In this document: positions 1 through 9,060 of the stretch, in pieces | Position numbering within the stretch: the first letter of the stretch is position 1 | Layout of the letters: each line of letters starts with the position of its first letter | Origin: Xanthoparmelia taractica | Taxonomy: Eukaryota; Ascomycota; Lecanoromycetes; Lecanorales; Parmeliaceae | Assembly: GCA_033085395.1 (NCBI GenBank) | Contig: JANQBS010000431.1 | Coordinates: 1-23,969 of the forward strand | Direction: 5' to 3' | DNA length: 23,969 nt | Notes under the pieces: model-generated | The model's database searches: none | Told to the model about the DNA's origin: nothing | What the model saw: the letters and a program-made list of their open reading frames with translations, nothing else | Made by a program: the position numbers and the translations under genes

Positions 1-35
1 ACAAGATCGTTTTGGGTCCGAATTTTAGTAGCCTG

Positions 36-63
36 CAGATCGTTTTGGGCCCAAAACGATCTG
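36..63. repeat. 28-bp perfect palindrome
   Basis: The two 14-bp half-sites, beginning CAGATCGTTTTGGG, are exact reverse complements with no spacer. The half-site core also occurs as a direct copy at 4-16. The diverged equivalent at 659-686 keeps 11-bp arms (TAGATGTTTTT and its complement) around a 6-bp spacer. A foldback at 599-643 uses the same motif. This suggests terminal or subterminal repeats of a DNA element, but the class is not identified. Confidence 0.7.
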
Positions 64-109
64 ACTCTGGTAGATAGATGATTTTGACTTAAAATTAGCT
101 AACTCCACT

Positions 110-402
110 AAATAGAATTCAACCTAATACTAACTAGCTCAGTTCTAATCCGATTTAGAATGTTTAAAAATTCCTAAGTTAATAATAAAGTAAATAATCA
201 TTTTTTTTTTATAGATTTAGATTATATTGCATATTCATATATATAAATGCAACTCGCAACTAACTCTAATTCTTTAGATTTCAACCTAATACTAACTAGC
301 TTATCTCTAGTCCGATTTAGAAATTTCAAAAAAACTATTATTAATAATAATCTTAATAAATATCTTTTTTTTCTAGATCTATACCATATTTAATCTATAG
401 CC
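110..402 (+). repeat. Two direct copies of a ~130-bp AT-rich block
   Basis: Copy one is about 110-240 and copy two about 272-402. They share CAACCTAATACTAACTAGCT, then a T/C-rich stretch, then TCCGATTTAGAA, then a T-run and an ATAGATTTAGAT-like segment. Differences are mostly transitions, as expected if RIP acted on a duplicated sequence. Confidence 0.55.
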
Positions 403-423
403 CGAGGAATAGAATATCGCTTT

Positions 424-467
424 GTGCCAAGACCTCTTCGGGAGTACCCGCTCCCTGGTCTTGGCAC
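424..467. repeat. Strong hairpin followed by a T-run
   Basis: Perfect 11-bp arms GTGCCAAGACC (424-434) and GGTCTTGGCAC (457-467) enclose a second stem, GGGAG (440-444) with CTCCC (451-455), around a 6-nt loop. One base later come six T residues (469-474). The hairpin is GC-rich inside very AT-rich DNA, so its arms have escaped the mutation that eroded the surroundings. It could be a folded small RNA with a Pol III-like T-run end or a conserved part of a repeat. No promoter boxes were recognised. Confidence 0.6.
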
Positions 468-867
468 GTTTTTTGAATTTATTTCAATAATTTTTTCCTC
501 CATATCCGCTTAACCGATCTTAGTCAGCGATAGCGCGACTTGAAGCCCTAACCGAGGGCTATAATACGTACTCTTTAGAAAAAAAATTGATAGAATTTTG
601 ACCGAAAAACATTTGAATTTTAAACTCAGATGTTTTTGGGTCGATTTTTGGTAGCCTGTAGATGTTTTTGACCCCAAAAACATCTAACTCTACTAGATAG
701 ATTAGAATATATAAATTTTAAATTTAATAGGGGGACTAATAAAAATAGATTGTTATTATCGAATACCGTATCTAGTGCAAAAACGTGCTAAGTAATGCTA
801 GTCAAATGCGAAGGCTTCTGCGGAAGATATGCGTACATTTCCGTAGTCAAGTAATTTTATTGAGACG

Positions 868-1017
868 ATGTATCAGGACGTCGCGGCGGACTTGCTAGAT
901 GCTGGGCTGTATGAAAAGAGCCTGGAGACTTTGGGAGACAAGGCCGATCTGGAATTCATGCGGATGGTCGAGTATCAGGCATCAATTCTGGGGCAGTTGG
1001 GCCGATGTTCCACTTAA
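868..1017 (+). pseudogene. Possible TPR-like gene fragment
   Basis: A 49-codon ATG-to-stop frame of normal base composition sits just after the AT-rich patch. Its start (DVAADLLDAGLYEKSLETL) has the alternating helix pattern of tetratricopeptide units. It loosely recalls the TPR array of the TFIIIC subunit Sfc4/Tfc4, but this is from memory and weak. An in-frame stop lies a few codons upstream, and nothing continues the protein downstream. It may be a relic of a larger gene or a chance frame. Confidence 0.22.
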
Positions 1018-1423
1018 TGCTATTACTAAACAGAGTTCCTAGCTGTCAAGACCTAAGATGTTGAAGGCCGCTTATGAGATGGCCTTAACATGTGTCATAA
1101 ATACGGCGATCTATGCGTCAATGCGACTCGTGTACTCCGCTTACTCTAAATAATCTGATCGCGTCCGCTTTTTGGGGATGGTGTCGATGATGCAAAATGC
1201 ACGGCCAGAGTTTCCATATGAGGCTTGCTTTATCACTTCCTCATTTACAGAGCTGGAAAGCCGTCTTTGCCAGGTTGCCACCCTGCTGGCTCATGGGGTG
1301 AGAAGTATCTACGCGCAGCAAGATCCACTAAATCGGCATTTTCTTCCGTTGATGCGACCGCTTTATACTCCGTGTAGTTGACTTTTCGCATGATGCGCGT
1401 TTATCTTTAGATCCGACTCGGCA
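1018..1423. other. Intergenic stretch, no supported gene
   Basis: Base composition is normal. An ATG-started frame at 1178-1381 on the plus strand would give 67 residues with no recognisable domain, signal peptide or repeat, so I do not call it a gene. Its 3' part probably overlaps the promoter of the secreted-protein gene that starts at 1494. Confidence 0.4.
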
Positions 1424-1430
1424 TATAAAG
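1424..1430 (+). promoter_or_regulatory. TATA-like box of the 199-residue secreted protein gene
   Basis: TATAAAG lies 70 bp upstream of the ATG at 1494, a usual distance for a fungal TATA element. The stretch between them is C/A-rich, as is common in fungal 5' leaders. Function is inferred from position only. Confidence 0.5.
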
Positions 1431-1493
1431 GCCAAGGCTCGACAACAAAGCAACATTCACCAGACCCTCGCATACTCGAGACACAACCTGAAC

Positions 1494-2093
1494 ATGTACT
1501 TTCGTCCGCGTGTTCCTGTGTGTCTGGGCTGCTTTTTCATGTTCTGGCCTGTCGCATCCTGTGCGCCTACGCAGCCCGCCATCTCAAGCCCGCTTAGTGC
1601 CGGCAATGACCTTACCATCACCCTCCCCAAACCAGACAACAACACAATCCTTGGTGAAATGTGCTTGTCCTCAACCAATCACTCAGCCGGACTCGGAATC
1701 GACCATATGACCTGGACTATCAGTGACACTCTGTCTTTAGCGGTCACAATATGCAACTGGTCACCCGATCCCGCAACAATTCTAGCAGTCCTCGCAGCAG
1801 CTGAAACGGCGGTTGGAAAGAAGCCCGCGGCGGGCCTTTTGGATAAGAAATTCAGGGTCAACTCCAATAACAAATACAACACGCTGCTCTTCGAAATCAG
1901 CCCTGGCTACGTCTACAGACGTCTTACGTGGGCGCATGTCGGAGAGGTCCTAGGAGAAAACGGCCTGCCGAAATTCTTCGAGACGAGCCGATATTGGCAT
2001 ACGGTATACTTCGATGTAATCCATAGCACCATAGGTGAATTAGGGGAGGGGGCTGTAAGGAGGTGGTGGCACCTTGACCCACCAAATAGCTGA
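1494..2093 (+). CDS. Small secreted protein of unknown function, 199 aa
   Basis: The frame has no intron and starts at an ATG with a TATA-like box upstream. Residues 1-24 look like a secretion signal: a basic start, a hydrophobic core rich in Cys, Phe and Val, and an Ala-Ser-Cys-Ala cleavage region. The mature part has no domain I can name. The C-terminal third (about residues 140-195) is the most protein-like, with the phrases VGEVLGENGLPKFF and GELGEGAVRRWW. These resemble a family of short secreted hypothetical proteins in plant-associated ascomycetes, a resemblance from memory. Mature cysteines are few, so it is not a classic cysteine-rich effector. A role outside the cell is inferred from the signal peptide. 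Confidence 0.72.
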   Translation: MYFRPRVPVCLGCFFMFWPVASCAPTQPAISSPLSAGNDLTITLPKPDNNTILGEMCLSSTNHSAGLGIDHMTWTISDTLSLAVTICNWSPDPATILAVLAAAETAVGKKPAAGLLDKKFRVNSNNKYNTLLFEISPGYVYRRLTWAHVGEVLGENGLPKFFETSRYWHTVYFDVIHSTIGELGEGAVRRWWHLDPPNS

Positions 2094-2861
2094 AGCGGCA
2101 TAGCGGTTAGCGATGCCGATTTCATTGAGGAATCGTTATCAGAGAATCGATCAGGTGGACCAGCCTAGCCAACAAGATAGGCCATTGCAAACGGAGAAAA
2201 CCCTTTACTTCCTCGCTTTGATATGCTTATTATGCGCGCATTCGTTTTTCATCGTCACCCAAGAAAGTGTCGCGCCTTCTTCGGGACATACAGGCTCGGT
2301 TTTGGCTGCTTTTCCCTGTTGCCGTTCCTGCATGACTCATCTTCTTTACGATCATGTGACCGCGATCCTTGCCTATCAAGGTCACTTCCAACTCGGCGAT
2401 TACCTTAGTCAACTATTGAAAGGATGCTAGTGATTTGCATCATGAAACTGACTAGGACAGAGACGCACCGACGGCTCATAGAGCAGCAGACTTACCCTTT
2501 CAAGTGAGAGTTGCATTGAGTCGGAACGGAGTGTGAGGAGCTCTGTTGGAGATTGAAACAAAGATCTATGGTATGTGAGGATCGATACCTATCATCAAAA
2601 GCTTTTACTGGAAGTAGAACCTAAAGTACAAGGGCCTGTCTGTGTCATAAGAATCCAAGGGTCCCAATTTGCTTCGCTAAAGCCTTCTTCACGACCGCCT
2701 TTGGACTTTCAGATTGGCTGAGCACAGTAAAGCAAAGACTAATCTTCATTTGACGCAAGATAGGCGCATCACCAGTCGTACACTGCACTGGATGCTTTGC
2801 TTTATCGCCGTGACCTCTCTTACATCCGCTGCTTCCGCATTCAATATTCCGGCCCGCCAAA
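2094..2861. other. Intergenic stretch between secreted-protein gene and cupin gene
   Basis: These flanking genes converge, so this holds both 3' regions. An ATG frame at 2113-2430 on the plus strand (105 residues, one hydrophobic stretch near residues 30-50) has no family resemblance and starts only 20 bp after the previous stop. I treat it as chance. Nothing else is visible. Confidence 0.4.
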
Positions 2862-3632
2862 TCAATACTTGATGTGGCAACGATTCAGACATTCCATGGC
2901 ACCGTTAGCAAACGACTTGGGAATGCTCTGCGCAAACTGTCTAATGTTGGTATGGTCCAGGAAATCCGGAAACCCCAAATCAGCGTTGACAATATCTGGA
3001 TCCAGCGAAAAGAAATTCTTCCCAATGGTGCTCAGGCCAGGATCTTCGTTACTGAACGCGGCGATAAAGACAGCTGGCTCGCAGTTGTCATTGAACTCGT
3101 AGTGGATGCTTCCCTGAGGTAGTATGGCACCCTGATATTGCGACAAAGTCGTGCTCATTTGCGTCTGCAAGCCATTTTCGAGCAGAAAGCCGGCCTTGAC
3201 GTTGGCACCGGTGGCGAGGATCAGAAACTCTGTTGCGCGTGGGTGAATGTGGGGTTTATTCATGCCGCACGGGTTCATGAAACCCGCTGAAGCAGCGACA
3301 CCTAGCTTTATGAGGGCGGGGAACGTTTTGCTGTTTGCGAGGTCTCCTTGGCCGCCGGCTCCTTTGCCACCTCCCGGGTTGGGGTTGGCACTTGGATTAA
3401 AGTCGTACTTGAGCCAAGTGTCGGCCGGACCTTGCTCCTGGAGAATTGTGAAACGATCCACACTATTGGCGGCAAGCTCAAGTTTGTTGATGAGATCTTG
3501 AGAGATTTCTGGATTGGAAGGCGGTACGGTGGAGGAGGGAGTCGATGAGGAGCTGTTTTGTCGCGGCGTAATGGGACTGGCGTTCGAGATGGCCGCAAAA
3601 GCAAGCGCAGCATGTGAAAAGGTGATGTGCAT
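2862..3632 (-). CDS. Secreted germin/spherulin-1A-like cupin, 256 aa
   Basis: This is a single-domain secreted cupin, probably a metal-binding beta-barrel acting outside the cell or in the wall. I chose the ATG at 3632 because it puts a signal peptide (MHITFSHAALAFAAISNASP) at the N-terminus; the frame upstream has no ATG. After a Ser/Pro/Thr-rich stretch (residues about 25-45) comes the cupin fold. Germin motif 1 is at about 123-149, with ligands His128, His130 and Glu135 in GMNKPHIHPRATEFL. Motif 2 is at about 168-183, with His177 in LPQGSIHYEFND. All four usual metal ligands are present. Fungal relatives include spherulins made in encystment or stress and secreted germin-like proteins. The actual reaction (superoxide dismutase, oxidase or storage) cannot be told from sequence. 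There are no introns, and the length fits the family. Confidence 0.88.
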   Translation of the reverse strand: MHITFSHAALAFAAISNASPITPRQNSSSSTPSSTVPPSNPEISQDLINKLELAANSVDRFTILQEQGPADTWLKYDFNPSANPNPGGGKGAGGQGDLANSKTFPALIKLGVAASAGFMNPCGMNKPHIHPRATEFLILATGANVKAGFLLENGLQTQMSTTLSQYQGAILPQGSIHYEFNDNCEPAVFIAAFSNEDPGLSTIGKNFFSLDPDIVNADLGFPDFLDHTNIRQFAQSIPKSFANGAMECLNRCHIKY

Positions 3633-5517
3633 CCTAGAGCTTCCCGTGTGGTTCAATTCAATTCAAAAGCCGAGAGACCTCGGTCTTGGTGAAGACCTTG
3701 TTGATGAGCCTACGGCACTTCACGATTCACAAGTTCGCCTGTTGGTATGGATCACTATTGGCTTTCGACCAGCACAAGTAATGATCCAGCTCTTCAAGGG
3801 GGATATCATGAGCTTTAAGATCACTTGTAGAGTATGCCATTCATCCCGCTTTTCAGCTCTCCTTACGCCAATAGACTTGGTGATGGGATCTTAATTGTGG
3901 ATCGGCCTAAAGCACGGCTGAGTACGTCCAAAACTTTTAGTGCTTATAAGGTTGGCGCATTGTCACGGAAAGCTGAACCTCGGGTAACACCAAGGATTCG
4001 GGATTCGCGTGGACGATGAATAATCACTATGAAAGCGGAGTACAGTCTTCACACAGAATGCTCAATTGGTATATGTTGAAAGGATGTGTAATCCATCCGG
4101 TTGCCTCCCTTTTCGAATCTTGATTCTTCAGGTCTACATCTAGATCGATGTAGCGATGAAAACGTCAATATGATATCTCTACCGGCGAGCTGTAAGCAGC
4201 TAGACGAAATGTGGATTAGTCATGTGAGCTGTCGATACGCCAACATTTCCCTAGTGTAATCCGATAGATCTTCAAGCCTGCGGTCCCTTTTTGCTTTGCT
4301 TATGCATTCCGTAAAATGGTGGTGCAACCATCAACTCCTCTGGCTCATACAACCAATGCTTGCGTTACACGACTTCATTTTCGCAAGGTGGTGTGAGCGG
4401 AAGTCTACGAGAACGTGAACGGTACAAGTTCAGTCCCGAGAATTCGGTCCGTTTAACTAAAAATATCTGTGGGAAATCGGAGAAGTGCAACTACCTCGAG
4501 ACTCCGATACCGGTCTGTGTTTCTACTTGGCTTTTCTAGTTTCCTTCTTGATTCGAAGAATTAATCCGGTTCAAGGTTTGGCAAGGCTGTCTCTTATTGA
4601 TCCTTCTGGATCTTAAAAATGAGCTTTTACTCATTTTCGGTCAATACTGGATTGTGTATGCTTGTCACAAAAGCTATGGTAGCCGTAGTATCCTTCTCAG
4701 GCGATATCTCTGTCCCTTGACCCCTCCTCAATGCTTTCTAAATGTGCTGCTTTGTGGCGCTTCGGAGTCGCTATTGGAGTCTTTGGGGTGCTTCAGGGCG
4801 TTGCTACGCCATATACAAGAGGACGCTCTCATAAACAGAAAGAAAAATTTCTTTTGATGACCCTCGAAGTGAATCTAGGCCTGCAATTTGAGAGGGACGT
4901 CCAGATGATGTGTGGTGAAGGATGAGTATGTGATTATGTAGGAGCCTGACTATGGGCAAGCGATGACCTCTAGTCACACAAGTTCCGACTATCCAGATAG
5001 AGTTCCACAATATCAAGGATTTGAGGCCATAATCGATCCTTCGAAGATACCGAACGAAGCATGCCCCCTGTCAACTTCTTCAGCCTCCGCCTCTATCAGC
5101 CCAGCAACTCGCTCCGGGTTCGTTGTCTTTGAACATAATGTTAGCGCTGCAACCCGTCGCACTCCTTTCTATTTCTTCTACTCCGTTAGCCTCAAACTTA
5201 CTAGATTAGTCATATTTTACTCATTAGTAGCTTCAACGTGCTATACCCATGTCCAAGAAGAGATTTTGAGATTGCGCCTTGCTCGTTCTACTATAAAGAC
5301 GAATAACAGAGCTACGACAAGCACCTGCACCAACTCAATGTTAGAATCTATTCTTTCTTCTTCACAGCTAATTTACACTCTTCCAGACTTCCAAAGGGTG
5401 TGTCCTCGATGGCCTACTAACGTGTTAAGGCGGTTGTTCGTTCCTTTACGAGTACCCAGTTCTGTCAACATCGAGATTAAATTATATGGCAGCCCTTGGA
5501 AGATGAGCAACCATTGC
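3633..5517. other. Long intergenic region upstream of the cupin gene
   Basis: It includes the cupin promoter (just above 3633) and the 3' flank of the membrane protein gene ending at 5518. Composition is normal and no transposon signature is seen. A plus-strand ATG frame at 4963-5541 (192 residues) runs into the end of the opposite gene and has no recognisable domain. It is rich in Ser, Thr and Arg with one hydrophobic stretch, and I do not support it as a gene. A small hairpin (8-bp arms AAAATGAG/CTCATTTT) lies at 4616-4637. Confidence 0.4.
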
Positions 5518-8500
5518 TTAGGATGGTTCTTTAGGCAGTAATCCTCTTGCAGCGAAGGCAGGCACCACAAGTGTTAGTGCTTCAGCTTCACCTTCAGCCA
5601 GTCCAGCTTGTGCAACTGCTCTCGCCAATTCACTAAGTATATCGTTCGACCAGTTCTCGCCATTTGGACCTGCGACCTTGGTGGTACGTCCCTTGACCTG
5701 TGAGATTTGACTTGTTAAAGAGAGCATGAACAGTGTAAACAACTCCAGAGTGCAGTTTCGCTCCAGTGACGAGTTCGACAAAACCGCTACCTCAGTCGAA
5801 CGATGCGTCGACCCATCCTGAAAAGCCCGCCTGAGAGCGGCTCGCTGCTCCGTAAGGGTAAGACCGCGGAGAAAAGTAAACCCGTTCTCGTCGTCATCTG
5901 TAACAAAAGGGTGCAAGTACTCTCGTTGGCCTAGCGTTCTCATGGCCCTCGTCGACGATACGCTGGGGTCAGTAAAAGATAAAGCAACGGGTTCCACGGC
6001 ATCTGCGATTGTCCAGTCAATTGGAATACGGTGCTGACTACATAAAAGTGTTAGCTTTATTCACTACTTGGTCAATGGCGCATTTTCGGGGCCTGATTGT
6101 GTTTTGACAGGCAAATTAAGGCAAATCAGAAATCTCAACGGAGATCATCCGGAGCTCCAAGGGTTGCGTATTTTCCTAGGGGAAGACTGTCGCTTAGACG
6201 AGTATGTGGGAATTCACTTACTCGGGTACAGCTCTGAAACGTAAATAACGGGAAGAGAAAGACACCCCAAAGATAGGGGCATTCTTTGTTTGCCGGTTGT
6301 TTGCAAGCGGGCCAAGCTGTGTCAGAGTTATCGTGTGAAGAGCTGTCTGAGAAGAAAGCCATCTCCCAATAGCTTTGCCTTGAGGTACACCTTGTGGTAC
6401 ACAGTCGTTGCTGATAATGCGAAAATACTGAGACTGCCTTGCCCTCTGAATTTCACTCTGATCATGAGCCCCGCTCGAAGGGTAACGACGCGCAAGTACC
6501 GCTAGCCAGAGCGACAAGACTGCAGATATTGTCTCTGGGTCTGCCATCAGGGCTGAGTCCTTCTGGGCTGCTTCAGATCTTCCGAATTTTCTTGCGACCA
6601 ATGATGAACACAGAGACGTTTTGATAAGCGGACAGGCATCCTCGCCCTCGTTCATGCGCAACGAAGGTCGGAGTTCCCAACAGTGTTCGTTACAGTCGAA
6701 AGCTTCACCATCCAAGATACTTTCCTCTCGTCGTTGGGAATATATCTTCATAATAGCTTGTATCGCATTGACGAGTTGCTGAGCGAGAAGGTTTGTAGGG
6801 CGTTCAGTCGGTACGGATTGACCGATGCTCCTCGCTGTCATGATCAAATGATCTGAAGGATTCAGGTCCGCTGCTCTCTTTCCTAATGCATTGAACAAGC
6901 ACGGCGTGTTGAATTGTGGATCGATAGGTTCAATGTCTGAGAAAGTTGCCAGGGTTGGCTCGTTCGTTCTCGATGTTCCAGTCACAAGCTCCCACGCGCT
7001 AACCTTGGAGAAAACATAAGCTAACCCAGCAGCATCGGTTCCCATGGGAAGCGGTTGACACATCGGCTGGTTTGCGAGACCACGCCTCAAGAATGCTCGC
7101 GCACAAGTCATCGTTAACGTCGCAGCGAGCTGTATCAAGGCCACAGACCAGTGCATGGCTCGTAGACCGATAAATTGACATATATAGCCTATAAGAGTAA
7201 TGATGGTGCTGCACAGTGTTACGAGGGTGTAATCTCGCTCGTTACCTCTAGACACCTTGATTGTTGATTGTCCCTCTGGATGAAAGATAGCATATGACAG
7301 AAAGTGTTTGTCGTCCACGGTGCAAGCTTTTTGAACACAAAGTGGCTGGTACTCAGCTGGAGATTTCCTCGGAGATAGCTCATCAACTCTCGAGTTATTC
7401 TGAATGACTCGGGCACAGCCTAGAAGGCCGAAAGTAAGGAGCACGGTGCCAGCAAGATAGCATGGAAACCCATATGACGATATCATTTCGCTACCAGCTC
7501 TCCACGACCAACCGTATACTATAAAGGCGCTGAGCACAAAGGCCAGGAGTTGAATTATGATGCCAATCATGACTAACGTCAGAAGTTGCCATGATAATGA
7601 AATGGCATTCTGGACGTTGATAGTGAGATTGGGAGCATGAATCGGATCGTCCACATCAGTATGGCTGGAGTCTTGGAGGTAGACGTTCCGCTTCAGGGCT
7701 TCAGAGATCGTCCATATCAACCTTCGCTTCATGGTCTTATCGAGGATGTACTGAGTGGTGGATGGTTGCCCGGCAACTCTGACAACTTCCGAGCCGCTCC
7801 ACATCTCGCACACTTCACTAGAAGTAGCTGATAGCAGCTCAAGCTCCGCTGTTGCTCTACTCTCACGCGCACTATGAAGAATCAAGGTATCAGCTAGCAA
7901 CACTGGGCAAGAAGACTGTGCCTGCAGGGTAGACCATACCGGCCAATCAAGGTCTTGAGCTTACTTGCCCCTCCAATACGGATAGCACTGACCATGACCG
8001 TCAGTATACCTATAGGGCAGATTGCGATCAGAGCATTGTCCGCCCAGCCCATCGACATGCTAAGGAATTGCTTCGTCAATTGATCGCCGAATAGGGTGAG
8101 CAGAGGGGCGAGGTCGGTGAAGATATTATTCGAGAAGTCGTTCCCGGGGAAGACATTTTGGGAGGTGTTTCGAGAGTATATCGGGAGAGCATCCATAGCA
8201 CAGGCGCAGTGCCGGGGGACCAATTCATGAGTATAAGATATATGGGACTGCAACTCAAGCTTCTCCTGGCCGGTACCAGTTATCCAAAAGTTATGTGCAC
8301 GAGCGTCGAAGTAGTAGCATTCATTATTAGCTTCTTCTGCAATCTGTTTTGATATTGACAGACCTTGGGAGTTCACGTTGCTGCGCTATACTTCTTTCAG
8401 CCCGATACGAATTGCTGCCTGATTATACTCCTCAGCTTGATTCAGGTTTGTGGGGGCGACTTGTGGTGTGGCGATATATGCACATCCGAGGCGTGACTTC

Positions 8501-8589
8501 TCTCTCGGCATGTCTCCTACTTGCATACCATGGCCCATATCAGAAAATGTATCAGGAATGCATGCTGATCGAGATTTAGAGGCTTCCAT
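5518..8589 (-). CDS. Multi-pass membrane protein of an uncharacterised fungal family, 923 aa, four exons
   Basis: Proposed exons on the minus strand are 8392-8589, 7940-8343, 6222-7871 and 5518-6037. Together they form one frame of 924 codons including the stop. Introns are 7872-7939 (68 nt, GTATGG..ATAG), 6038-6221 (184 nt, GTAAGT..GTAG) and 8344-8391 (48 nt, GTATAG..ACAG). The last is the weakest because its donor is atypical and no clear branch site is seen. Exons 2 to 4 are well supported by continuity of the protein. Residues about 141-205 hold the block typical of the family (FTDLAPLLTLFGDQLTKQF, then ARESRATAELELLS). Hydrophobic spans lie near residues 171-188, 298-320, 338-355, 415-437 and 440-458, so it is a polytopic membrane protein. 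The C-terminal 170 residues are soluble. From memory, similar fungal proteins are annotated only as hypothetical, some with ankyrin repeats; none are seen here. No role is known. The gene is intact, although a transposon sits 116 bp before its ATG. Confidence 0.8.
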
Positions 8590-8632
8590 TGATCATCGTC
8601 ATAGCGATGGTGTGTTTTAAAACGTGTTGTAG

Positions 8633-8644
8633 GCGCAATTGCGC
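8633..8644. promoter_or_regulatory. GCGCAATTGCGC palindrome in the membrane-gene promoter
   Basis: This 12-bp perfect palindrome is 44 bp upstream of the ATG at 8589 and inside the 116 bp left between that ATG and the transposon. It could bind a dimeric regulator or be chance. No protein can be named. Confidence 0.25.
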
Positions 8645-8696
8645 AGCGAACATGCGCAACTCTTAGGGTACTCGTTTTAGCAGTTCCCCGGTATAT

Positions 8697-8705
8697 GCAG
8701 TTCCG
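8697..8705 (+). repeat. 9-bp target site duplication, left copy
   Basis: GCAGTTCCG directly precedes the first base of the transposon and is repeated exactly at 11768-11776 directly after its last base. A 9-bp duplication is the hallmark of Mutator-like elements. Removing the element and one copy restores an uninterrupted flanking sequence. Confidence 0.9.
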
Positions 8706-8822
8706 CGGGAAGTCCTGGGGACGCAAGATAGGGGCGCAACGCAAGTTTTGGCTAACTTGCCTTAATACTAAGATTTGTATAATAGCCTCATCAAAATTCA
8801 AGTATCTGGGCAAGATATTTAC
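8706..8822 (+). repeat. MULE left terminal inverted repeat, 117 bp
   Basis: Compared with the reverse complement of 11651-11767, I count 108 of 117 matching positions. All nine differences are transitions (G/A or C/T) and none is an indel. The outermost 28 bp are identical. The pattern fits RIP acting on two once-identical ends. Confidence 0.9.
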
Positions 8823-9060
8823 TCACATATAATAATATGCGAATATCTTCTTCTTATATTAAGTTAATACCTTAACTATAGACTTTATCAATATAGACGT
8901 ATCTCCCTCTCTTCTAAGAGATCTTATTATCGTCGTAGTTAATTCTTTAATCTTTACTATCGTCGTTACTACTTCTCTCTAAGTATTTTATTCGTATCTC
9001 GAAGAAGATCTTATTTTTATTCTTTAGCGAGTAATCGATCGTATTTTTTTCTCTTATTTT

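Larger units (their letters stand above)
1..800. repeat. AT-rich RIP-like repeat patch
   Basis: No gene is visible here. The block is very AT-rich and full of TA steps, as RIP-mutated repeats are. It contains two divergent copies of a block of about 80 bp (1-80 and 626-705). Each copy has the same order: a short motif, the phrase GTAGCCTG, the motif again, then its inverted copy. It also contains two direct copies of a block of about 130 bp (110-240 and 272-402, offset 162 bp) sharing the phrase CAACCTAATACTAACTAGCT. A strong hairpin lies between them at 424-467. The element class is not recognisable because no coding frame survives. Confidence 0.6.

Noticed and set aside
3633..3656. Eight-residue N-terminal extension of the cupin
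   Set aside because: It would start at a TTG codon; the ATG at 3632 fits the signal peptide.
4963..5541. 192-codon plus-strand frame
   Set aside because: It has no family resemblance and odd composition, and it overlaps the 3' end of the well-supported minus-strand gene.
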